This document shows, piece by piece, positions 46,269 to 54,609 of a stretch of 64,000 nucleotides of DNA (the first letter of the stretch is position 1; each line of letters starts with the position of its first letter). The position numbers were made by a program, and so were the translations under genes. This DNA is from Salinisphaera shabanensis E1L3A (GTDB lineage: Bacteria; Pseudomonadota; Gammaproteobacteria; Nevskiales; Salinisphaeraceae), in the NCBI RefSeq assembly GCF_000215955.2, contig NZ_AFNV02000019.1:1-64000 (forward strand), written 5' to 3'. Below the pieces are notes generated by a model. That model saw only the letters and a list, made by a program, of their open reading frames with translations, did not search any database and had not been told where the DNA came from.

Positions 46269-47627
46269 TTAAAACAATTTCAGATAACGCTCGATTTCCC
46301 AGTTCGAAACCGCGGTGTGGTAGCTCTCCCACTCGCTGCGCTTGAAATCGACGTACGCATCGAACATGCGATCGCCAAACACATCCCGTGCCAACGGATC
46401 GGCGGCGAAGTCGGTAATCGCCTCGCCGAGCGTGCGTGGCAGCATGGTCACGCCCATCTCGTCGATCTCGGCGTCGCTGTAGCGATACATGTTCTCGCGG
46501 TGCGGCTCGCCGGCATCCATGGCGTTTTCGATGCCTTCCAGGCCTGCGGCCAAGACCAGCGCCGCCCCCAGATAGGGGTTGCAGGCAATATCCGCTGCAC
46601 GGCATTCCACGCGTGAGCCCACGCCGGGAATACGGATCATGTTGGTGCGGTTGTTGTTGCCGTAGCAGGCGAACACCGGCGCCCATGTAGAACCTGACAT
46701 GCTGCCCTGACGCACCAGGCGCTTGTAGCTGTTCACGGTCGGGGCGATCACCGCACTGATAGCACGGGCATGCTTGAGCACGCCGGCAATGAACTGATAA
46801 CCCAGTTCGGATACGCCACAGCCATACGGATCGCCTTTCTCTGGCGAAAACAGGTTCTCGCCGGTTTCGGCGTCGGCCAGCGACATGTTGTAGTGCGCCC
46901 CGCTGCCGGTCTTGTCCGAATATGGCTTGGGCATGAAGCTCGCGAACGCGCCGTGCTTGCGGGCGATCTCGTTGGCCATCATGCGAAAGAACACGAAGCG
47001 ATCAGACATGGTCAGCGCATCGGCGAATTTGAAGTCGGTTTCGAACTGGCCGTTGGCGTCTTCATGGTCGAAGGAATACACGTCCCAGCCGAGGCCGTTC
47101 ATGGCATCGACCAGTTCGTCGATGATCGGCAGGTTGTCGATCAGACCGCGCGGGTCGTAGCACGGCTTGGCCAGCGAATCGCGTTCGCTCAGCGGCGCGA
47201 AGCCGCCGTCGTGGGTATCGCGAAAGAGGAAGAACTCGGTCTCGATACCTAGATTGAAGGTAAAGCCCATGGCCTTGGCACGTTCGAGCTGGCGCTTGAG
47301 AATGGTGCGCGAACAGGCCTCGAATGGCGCGCCGTCCAAATACAGATCGCCGGCAAACCAGGCCAGGCGTGTATCCCAGGGGCATACGGTCGCCGAGGCC
47401 GCATCCGGCATGGCGGCGACTTCGTTATCCGAAATATCCTGGGGTACACCATCGAGGGCAGCGCCCGTATACAGCTCGCTGCCTTGGAACATGTTGTCCA
47501 GATGGTCGAGCGGCACGAACTTGCCTTTGACACAGCCATGGATATCCACATAGCTGGCCATCGCGTATTTCACGCCCTGTTCTGCAAGACTCGCCTGCAG
47601 CGAGGCGGTATCCACGATATTTCCCAT
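46269..47627 (-). CDS. glnT: Type III glutamine synthetase-like ligase
   Basis: A 452-residue glutamine-synthetase family enzyme of the GlnT/gamma-glutamylmethylamide synthetase-like group. Catalytic-barrel motifs are clear: GIETEFFLF (metal-binding Glu residues), DANGQFETDF, GSGAHYNMSL and NRTNMIRIPG; the N-terminal beta-grasp domain is in front. It couples an amine or ammonia to glutamate with ATP. Members of this branch act on ammonia or on methylamine and other amines, so the exact acceptor is open. Its promoter probably overlaps the palindrome at 47719-47742. Confidence 0.88.
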   Translation of the reverse strand: MGNIVDTASLQASLAEQGVKYAMASYVDIHGCVKGKFVPLDHLDNMFQGSELYTGAALDGVPQDISDNEVAAMPDAASATVCPWDTRLAWFAGDLYLDGAPFEACSRTILKRQLERAKAMGFTFNLGIETEFFLFRDTHDGGFAPLSERDSLAKPCYDPRGLIDNLPIIDELVDAMNGLGWDVYSFDHEDANGQFETDFKFADALTMSDRFVFFRMMANEIARKHGAFASFMPKPYSDKTGSGAHYNMSLADAETGENLFSPEKGDPYGCGVSELGYQFIAGVLKHARAISAVIAPTVNSYKRLVRQGSMSGSTWAPVFACYGNNNRTNMIRIPGVGSRVECRAADIACNPYLGAALVLAAGLEGIENAMDAGEPHRENMYRYSDAEIDEMGVTMLPRTLGEAITDFAADPLARDVFGDRMFDAYVDFKRSEWESYHTAVSNWEIERYLKLF

Positions 47628-47718
47628 CGAATCGGTCCTTGGTTTTTCCGTATGAAACGTCAGCGCGAGATCGCCCTGTCATCCGACGCAGCCCTGCCGC
47701 GCTTAACCAAGCCCTTAC

Positions 47719-47742
47719 AATATACATGCCAGCCTGTATATT
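47719..47742. promoter_or_regulatory. AATATACA-N8-TGTATATT palindrome, candidate TetR-type operator
   Basis: The arms AATATACA (47719-47726) and TGTATATT (47735-47742) are perfect inverted repeats around TGCCAGCC, 24 bases in all. It lies in the 160-base divergent gap, 92 bases before the glnT start and 46 before the hydrolase start, in the only strongly AT-rich stretch of the locus, which probably contains both promoters. Length and layout match operators of AcrR-like regulators. Confidence 0.6.
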
Positions 47743-47787
47743 TAATTAAAAATAGTTACTTAAAAGCAATAGACCAGGCCCGATAAA

Positions 47788-48810
47788 ATGCATACAGAAC
47801 AATGGCATGATGAGACTTTACCGCTCGGCGATTTCGTCCTCGATAGTGGCACAACGCTGCGCAATGCTCATCTCGCCTATAGCGTTAGCGGCACCCTGAA
47901 CAGCGCAGGCAACAACCTTGTGGTGCTGCCAACGCACTACGGCGGTGCGATGAAAGCCAACCGCGCCTGGGCCGAGGGCAAACGCAGCCCGCTCAGCAGC
48001 GGCGACTACTGCCTGCTAATTCCGGCCTTGTTTGGTAACGGCGAATCGTCGTCGCCAAGTAACGCCTGTGCTGAACAGGCCGGCACGGCGTTTCCGCGTA
48101 CCACGCTGGCGGATAACGTACGGGCACAGCGGCAACTCATCGCGGCCCGATTCAACGACGCCGGCCCGCGTCTGGTCGCTGGCTGGTCGATGGGCGGCAT
48201 GCAAGCCCTGCAATGGGGCGCGCTCTATCCCGAGCGCGTCAGGGCCCTGCTCGCCGTTTGTGCGACCGCACAATGCTATCCACACAACGCATTATTTCTT
48301 GATGGGGTGAAAGCTGCGCTGCAAGCCGATCCGGCACTGGCAAGCGGCGGTTTTCCGCAACACGGGCTACGCGCCTTCGCGCGTGTGTATGCCGGGTGGG
48401 CCTATTCGCAACGCTTCTTTCGCGATGGCGGCTATCGCGCGCTTGGGTTCGAGAGCATGGAAGCGCTCGTCGCGCATTGGGAAACCGATCATCTACGGGC
48501 CAACCCGCACAATCTCCTGGCGATGCTCGATACCTGGCAGCAGGGCGATATCGCCGCTATGCCGGGGTTTGGCGAAGATACGGGCGCAGCACTTGCGAGC
48601 ATCAATGCGCCGACCATCGCCATGCCGTGTCGTAGCGATCTTTACTTCACCGCCGAAGATGCCGCCCGTGATATCGCGCAAATCGCGCAGGGCGAATGTC
48701 GCATAATCGAATCGGACTTCGGCCATTGTTCCGGCGGCCCCGGTTACGAGCCCGCATCGACGCGCCTTGTTCTTCAGGCCATGCAGGACCTGCTCGGCGG
48801 CGCGGCGTAA
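47788..48810 (+). CDS. Alpha/beta hydrolase, homoserine acetyltransferase-like
   Basis: A 340-residue cytosolic alpha/beta hydrolase with the MetX-type layout. The nucleophile elbow GWSMGGMQ gives Ser at about 134, the acid is the Asp in CRSDLYF (about 287) and the His in FGHCSG (about 313). The N-terminal LAYSVSGTLN and PTHYGG are typical of MetX relatives, but it is shorter and lacks the homoserine-binding features I would expect, so a carboxylic ester or amide substrate is possible. It is divergent from glnT and shares its operator-like site, so the two may act on the same nitrogen compound. Confidence 0.82.
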   Translation: MHTEQWHDETLPLGDFVLDSGTTLRNAHLAYSVSGTLNSAGNNLVVLPTHYGGAMKANRAWAEGKRSPLSSGDYCLLIPALFGNGESSSPSNACAEQAGTAFPRTTLADNVRAQRQLIAARFNDAGPRLVAGWSMGGMQALQWGALYPERVRALLAVCATAQCYPHNALFLDGVKAALQADPALASGGFPQHGLRAFARVYAGWAYSQRFFRDGGYRALGFESMEALVAHWETDHLRANPHNLLAMLDTWQQGDIAAMPGFGEDTGAALASINAPTIAMPCRSDLYFTAEDAARDIAQIAQGECRIIESDFGHCSGGPGYEPASTRLVLQAMQDLLGGAA

Positions 48811-48829
48811 GCCTGGTTCAGGCGGCACG

Positions 48830-49018
48830 CTACAGCGCTTCAGGGGTGCCTTCGAACTGACACTCGAGAAAGTCGATATCGTTTTCCTCGAGTGCGCTGT
48901 GAGCCGCATCGAGGGGCACCGCGGCGCCCGTTCCGCCGAGCATGCGCACGCTCTTTAAACCAGACGCCGGCGCGTACCAGCGCCGTGAATTCAGCGACAC
49001 GAATAGGCATGGATCAGC
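48830..49018 (-). pseudogene. Possible C-terminal gene relic
   Basis: A minus-strand frame with good codon bias ends at 48830 (…HSALEENDIDFLECQFEG…). Upstream in the same frame RRWYAPASGLKSV resembles the closing strand of periplasmic WYxPGVGxVKS-type proteins. There is no proper start: the frame runs back into the terminator of the aminotransferase gene at 49021. I read it as a leftover of a deleted gene, but chance is not excluded. Confidence 0.3.
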
Positions 49019-49020
49019 GC

Positions 49021-49053
49021 AAAAAAAAAGCCGCCGTGCGAACACGGCGGCTT
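49021..49053 (-). terminator. Rho-independent terminator of the class III aminotransferase gene
   Basis: On the minus strand GCCGCCGTG/CACGGCGGC (9-bp perfect stem, 4-base loop) is followed by nine T, 24 bases after the stop of the gene at 49077-50339. Confidence 0.95.
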
Positions 49054-49076
49054 GATCTTACGCCCGGCCTATGCGA

Positions 49077-50339
49077 TTAGCTGCTTGAGTCGACAGCCTT
49101 GGCAAAGATATCCACGCCTTCGTCGATCTGCTCGCGGGTAACGACCAGCGGCGGCAAAAAGCGCACAACCTGCTTGCCAGGGCCGCAGCGCAGCAGGAGC
49201 AGACCATGCTTTTCGCATTCCTTGGCGACCTTCTCGGCGCGTGCGCCATCCGGCTTGCCGTCCTTCTGGAACTCGACGCCGACCATCAGGCCCTTACCGC
49301 GGACATCGCCGATGCCATCATCCTTGTCGGCCAGCAGTTCAAGGCGCTCCTTGAGGTGCGCACCCTGGGTGCCGGCGTTATCCACCAGACCTTCTTCCTC
49401 GATGACATCAAGCGTGGCGAGCGCCGCGGCACAGGCCACGACGTTGCCGCCGTAGGTACCGCCCTGCGAACCGGGCAGACCTTTTTCCATGATCTTGCGC
49501 GGCGCGGCACAGGCCGATAGCGGGAAACCGCTGGCCAGGCCTTTGGCCGTGACCACGATATCCGGCTCTACATCGAAATGACTGTGCGACCAGAACTTGC
49601 CCGTGCGGCCATAGCCGGCCTGCACTTCATCGGCGCCCAGCAACATGCCGTGCTTGTCGCAGCGCTCACGCAGGCCCTGCATGAATTTGGTGTTGGCCGG
49701 AATGAAGCCACCCTCACCCTGAATCGGCTCGATCAGCATGCCGGCGGTGTCACTCGGTGCGCTGATCGTCTGCAGGATGTAATCCAGTTCCTGCAAGCAG
49801 AATTCGGTCGCCTGATCTTCGGACCAGCCATAACGGAACGCGCTCGGGAACGGCGCGACGATCACGCCGCCCATCAGCGGCTGCAGGCCGGCGGTATACG
49901 CGGTACCAGACGTCGTCATCGACGCCGAACCCATGGTGCGGCCATGAAAGCCGCCGTGGAAGACCACGATATTGGGCCGACCCGTTGCGTGACGCATCAA
50001 CCGCATGGCGGATTCGGCGGCTTCCGTGCCGGCACTGGCATAGAAGATGGAATCGATATCGCCCGGCATCTTGTCGGCCAGACGCGCCGACAGATCCTGA
50101 ATCGGCTTGTGCAGAATCGTGGTGTACTGACCGTGGATCAGCTTACCGATCTGCTCCTGGGCGGCCGCGACCACTTTCGGATGGCAATGGCCGGTGCTGG
50201 TCACGCCGATACCGGCTGTAAAATCCAGGTATCGCTTGCCGTCGGTATCGAACAGGTAGCAGCCTTCGCCGCGATCGACATGGACGTCGGTAGCCTGCTT
50301 GAGCAGGGGCGATAGATTGCTCTTGTTGCTTCCTATCAT
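49077..50339 (-). CDS. Class III aminotransferase (4-aminobutyrate/ornithine type)
   Basis: A 420-residue omega-aminotransferase, fold type I. The PLP lysine is Lys266 in TAKGLASGFP; the Asp-Glu pair contacting the ring is Asp237-Glu238 in GADEVQAGYGRTG; SAGTEAAE at 102-109 binds phosphate. LIEPIQGEGG is typical of GABA and acetylornithine aminotransferases. With gabD at 18.7 kb it could complete GABA degradation, but the two are not linked, so I leave the symbol open. Terminator follows. It lies 117 bases downstream of the malate/tartrate-type dehydrogenase. Confidence 0.9.
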   Translation of the reverse strand: MIGSNKSNLSPLLKQATDVHVDRGEGCYLFDTDGKRYLDFTAGIGVTSTGHCHPKVVAAAQEQIGKLIHGQYTTILHKPIQDLSARLADKMPGDIDSIFYASAGTEAAESAMRLMRHATGRPNIVVFHGGFHGRTMGSASMTTSGTAYTAGLQPLMGGVIVAPFPSAFRYGWSEDQATEFCLQELDYILQTISAPSDTAGMLIEPIQGEGGFIPANTKFMQGLRERCDKHGMLLGADEVQAGYGRTGKFWSHSHFDVEPDIVVTAKGLASGFPLSACAAPRKIMEKGLPGSQGGTYGGNVVACAAALATLDVIEEEGLVDNAGTQGAHLKERLELLADKDDGIGDVRGKGLMVGVEFQKDGKPDGARAEKVAKECEKHGLLLLRCGPGKQVVRFLPPLVVTREQIDEGVDIFAKAVDSSS

Positions 50340-50455
50340 GACGGCACTCCTGGATGGCCTTGTTACAGATTGCGCGCGAGCCTAGACGGGATGAATACGA
50401 GTTTCAACGCCTGGACAGACCCCGCCGCGGTATCGTTAGCGAAAAACGTGAAAAA

Positions 50456-51604
50456 TCAAAGAGCGTTGACGATGGCGTCGCCGATTTCGTCGGTGGCGCG
50501 TCGTTCGCGCCCGTGTTCAGCCAGATCCGCTGCGACAACTTCACGCAGGCGTTTGCCCGCACGGTCCGCGGCGGGATCCTCGACGCCCATCCATTCCAGC
50601 ATCATCGCCGTGGTCAGCAGCATCGCGGTCGGCCCGGCCACGTTCTTGCCGGCGATATCCGGCGCACTACCGTGCGTCGGCTCGAACATCGGCGGGCGCG
50701 TGCGATCCGATGGATTGATATTCGACGACGGCGACACGCCCATGCCGCCGTTCAACACGGCCGCAAGGTCGGTGAGGATATCGCCGAACAGATTCGATGC
50801 CACCACGACGTCGAACGCCCACGGATGGCTGACGAACTTCATGCACGCGGCGTCCACCAGTTCGTGGTGCGTGGCCACGTCGGGGTACTCCTTGGCGATC
50901 TCGGCGAACATGTCGGTCCACATGTCCCCCCAGAAACGCTGGGCGTTGCGCTTGGTGACCACACAGACCTGGCTGGCTTTTGCGTCGCGCCCGAAGGTGC
51001 GGTCGCGCCCTTCGGCGGCGCGCTCGGCAGCCCGTACGCGTGCCTGTTCGAAGGCATGACGGATAATGCGATCGGTCGCCCGATGCGTGAACAGAGCCAC
51101 CTGGGTCGCGATTTCGTTTTCGGTGCCCACCGCCAGTCGGCCACCCTGATTGACGTACTCGCCTTCGCTATTTTCGCGGATAACGAGCATGTCGATATCG
51201 TTGGCACGCGGATCGGCCAGATACTGCGGGGCGCCCGCCATCGGCCGGCACGGGCGCTCACAACACCACTGATCAAAGCCTTTACGGATTTCCAGCAACG
51301 GCGATAGCGATACCGCATCCGAGAGCAGGTAGCGGTTCGGATCGTCGATCGGGCCCGGGTCGCCGAGCGCGCCGAGCAGAATCGCATCGAATTGTTCGAG
51401 GCGCTCCAGGTAATCGGCCGGCGCACTCTCGCCATGCTTTTCATGCCAGGCATGAGACGGCCACTCGAACGTCTCGTAGTCGATCGTCAGATCCGGATCG
51501 CTCGCCACAAGGGCATCAATCGCGCGGGTGGACTGCGCGATCACTTCCGGGCCAATACCGTCGCCGGGCAGAACCGCGACGCGCCATGTCTTTTTCGTAG
51601 TCAT
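50456..51604 (-). CDS. Isocitrate/isopropylmalate dehydrogenase family enzyme, D-malate/tartrate dehydrogenase-like
   Basis: A 382-residue beta-decarboxylating dehydrogenase. LPGDGIGPEV at the N-terminus, RENSEGEY (substrate-binding loop), VTKRNAQRFWGDMW (catalytic Lys), SNLFGDILTDLAA (metal aspartates) and HGSAPDIAGK (NAD loop) are all in place. Layout fits the DmlA/TtuC group, oxidising D-malate or tartrate, more than LeuB. An insertion around 215-235 is unusual. The frame extends to 51823 but the family start is the ATG at 51604, although its ribosome site is weak. Confidence 0.9.
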   Translation of the reverse strand: MTTKKTWRVAVLPGDGIGPEVIAQSTRAIDALVASDPDLTIDYETFEWPSHAWHEKHGESAPADYLERLEQFDAILLGALGDPGPIDDPNRYLLSDAVSLSPLLEIRKGFDQWCCERPCRPMAGAPQYLADPRANDIDMLVIRENSEGEYVNQGGRLAVGTENEIATQVALFTHRATDRIIRHAFEQARVRAAERAAEGRDRTFGRDAKASQVCVVTKRNAQRFWGDMWTDMFAEIAKEYPDVATHHELVDAACMKFVSHPWAFDVVVASNLFGDILTDLAAVLNGGMGVSPSSNINPSDRTRPPMFEPTHGSAPDIAGKNVAGPTAMLLTTAMMLEWMGVEDPAADRAGKRLREVVAADLAEHGRERRATDEIGDAIVNAL

Positions 51605-51737
51605 GCGCCGCAGGCTATCACTGACTTGTACCCATACGCATGGGTTTGGTCGACAAAGCGGCGTTTTTCTGTTTCCACCGCCACACCATCCGCGCCGGAA
51701 CGGGGGCCATACGTTCTGAAAAAACGCGACCGAGCTG

Positions 51738-52650
<913 letters not shown>

Positions 52651-53817
52651 ATGAAGACCTTGCACTCACGCTATCTGATGCCGTCGGCACTGTCGGCAGT
52701 CACCGTATTTGCGTTCGCCGCGCCGGCCCACGCTTTCGAATTCAAGGTATCCGGTCAGGTCGACCGTGCCGCGATCGCCGCCGACAACGGTGAAGACCGG
52801 GATATCGGCTTCGTCGACAACGTCGGCTCCAACAGCCGTTTCCGTTTCACCGGCGCCCAGGATCTCGACAACGGCTACAACATCGGTTTCGCCTATGAAA
52901 TCGGCCTGAACGAAAACCCATCCACCTCTTTCGACGTCAACAACGGCGGCGGCAGCGAAGACGACTTCCTCGACAACCGTCTTGCCAATGTCTATGTCGA
53001 AGGCGATTTCGGTCGCTTCACGTTCGGCAAGCTCGATGGCGCGGCCAACGGCTCGTCCGAGCTCAACTATAGCGGCACCATGTATCTCGGCGGTGGCCAG
53101 GGTATTTCCATGTATGCCGGCGGCGTGAGCTTCCTCGACGATGAAGGCCGCGTGATCACCAATCTGTCGGCAGCCTCCAACCACTTCGACGGTATTTCGC
53201 GCCAGAACGGTGTGCGCTACGACACGCCCAGCCTGGGCGGCGCCGTGCTGTCTGCTTCGCTGGACAACGGCCATGCCTATGAACTGGCCGCCCGCTACGA
53301 AACCCCGTTCGCCGATGGCGGCAAGGCCGGTTTCGTGCTCTCGCATCTCGATACCCAAGACCAGGATTTCGATATCGAGCCCGACGGTACCGTCAACGAC
53401 AACAGCCCGCGTTTCCAGGAAACCGGTGGCACCGGTTCTTTGCTGCTGCCCTCCGGCATTACCCTGACGGCCTCCTACAAGCAGCGCGACTACATGGCTG
53501 AAGACCGGGCCACCGCAGAAAACTATTTCGGTGGCGTGGGTTACGTGCTCGACAAGCACCACTTCGAAGCCAGCTACATGCAGACCAACGACCTGGCCGG
53601 CGATGGCAGCAAGGGCCGCAGCTACGGTCTGGCCTATGTCTATGACGTGATCGACAGCGTCGAGCTGTTCGCCTCCTATCATCACCTGACGCTGGACGAT
53701 GCGAGCTACAGCTATACCGAAACCGACGCAGCCGGGGATGACATCAACATCACCGCCACCGGCGACGCCCAGGATCTTGATATCCTGTACGTTGGCACCC
53801 GCCTGAAATTCCTCTAA
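52651..53817 (+). CDS. Outer-membrane porin (Gram-negative porin family)
   Basis: A 388-residue beta-barrel porin. The signal peptide is about 1-29, ending AHAFEF, and the mature protein starts with FKVSGQVDRAAI, the typical first strand. Alternating polar/apolar strands with short turns continue to a C-terminal ...LYVGTRLKFL, whose terminal Leu replaces the usual Phe (Phe is two residues before). Loop 3 should be the acidic part near 90-110. It is a general diffusion channel of the outer membrane. GGGGAGAG precedes the ATG. The lipoprotein gene follows after 18 bases. Confidence 0.9.
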   Translation: MKTLHSRYLMPSALSAVTVFAFAAPAHAFEFKVSGQVDRAAIAADNGEDRDIGFVDNVGSNSRFRFTGAQDLDNGYNIGFAYEIGLNENPSTSFDVNNGGGSEDDFLDNRLANVYVEGDFGRFTFGKLDGAANGSSELNYSGTMYLGGGQGISMYAGGVSFLDDEGRVITNLSAASNHFDGISRQNGVRYDTPSLGGAVLSASLDNGHAYELAARYETPFADGGKAGFVLSHLDTQDQDFDIEPDGTVNDNSPRFQETGGTGSLLLPSGITLTASYKQRDYMAEDRATAENYFGGVGYVLDKHHFEASYMQTNDLAGDGSKGRSYGLAYVYDVIDSVELFASYHHLTLDDASYSYTETDAAGDDINITATGDAQDLDILYVGTRLKFL

Positions 53818-53835
53818 AGCCGAGTCGAAGACCGT

Positions 53836-54294
53836 ATGCAGCACTCTATGAAAACCGCGGCCTCCGGTCTTTGTGTCGCCCTGTGCAGCCTGCTTATTGC
53901 AGGCTGCGCTGGCACCGGCACGCGCGAGCCCGTCAACTACAATCGGTTACCGGGGTCGGGCGACCAGATGGCCGAAGGGCCGGGGTTGATGAGTCCCGCT
54001 CGGGGCGACGATTACGATGACGGCGTTCGTGTCTACTCGGACGATGCATCGAAGCCGGCGTTGATCAATCGGGATGACCGGGCGCGGCAAACGGCCGGAC
54101 AGCCCCGCGCGGCCGACGACGTTGGGACAACCGCCGTATCGGCGCCGAGTGCCGCGCAGGAGCAGGAATTTTCCGATTACGAGGCCTATCAGCGTTTCCG
54201 GAACATGCCGAAAGACTCGCCTGAATACCAGCGTTTCAAGGACTGGCAGGAATGGAAGCAGTACCAGCAATGGAAAAACAGCCAGCAACGCTAG
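53836..54294 (+). CDS. Lipoprotein with aromatic-triplet C-terminus
   Basis: A 152-residue lipoprotein with lipobox LIAGC and Cys24. The middle (about 35-108) is low-complexity and acidic, without a recognised domain. The C-terminus has aromatic residues at every third position: Phe112, Tyr115, Tyr118, Phe121, then Tyr131, Phe134, Trp137, Trp140, Tyr143, Trp146. I recognise no family. It is 18 bases after the porin stop and before one terminator, so the two are made together and the lipoprotein may associate with the porin or peptidoglycan. A second ATG at 53848 is an alternative start. Confidence 0.75.
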   Translation: MQHSMKTAASGLCVALCSLLIAGCAGTGTREPVNYNRLPGSGDQMAEGPGLMSPARGDDYDDGVRVYSDDASKPALINRDDRARQTAGQPRAADDVGTTAVSAPSAAQEQEFSDYEAYQRFRNMPKDSPEYQRFKDWQEWKQYQQWKNSQQR

Positions 54295-54322
54295 TACTCG
54301 CTGATTTTGAATAGCGAAGCAT

Positions 54323-54376
54323 AGGTCGATCGATCGCGCGGGGATTGTCTGAACCGTCGGTCGATCGACCTTTTTT
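54323..54376 (+). terminator. Rho-independent terminator of the porin-lipoprotein operon
   Basis: AGGTCGATCGA (54323-54333) and TCGATCGACCT (54361-54371) form an 11-bp stem with a longer loop, followed by six T. It ends 82 bases after the lipoprotein stop. The remaining sequence to the TRAP permease stop at 54610 shows no gene. Confidence 0.85.
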
Positions 54377-54609
54377 ATGCGCTTCGGGCTACGTTGCGAC
54401 TCGGCTTGCAGCGACACACCGGCTCTGCCAAAACCCATCCCAATGCCACAAGCGCGCACAGACGTTCTTCAGGTAACCGCCGCAGCATCCCGCCCTGCTC
54501 AACGACCGACGCTCTCTCTCGGCACCAGACCTCGCCCTGGCTAGCACCTTAACGACCTTATTCGGTCTTTCGTCGGCCCAGTTGCACGCCGACCCGCGGG
54601 CCGCATGCG

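Noticed and set aside
52666-53844. 392-codon minus-strand frame
   Set aside because: Antisense to the porin; the porin has signal peptide, strand pattern and ribosome site.
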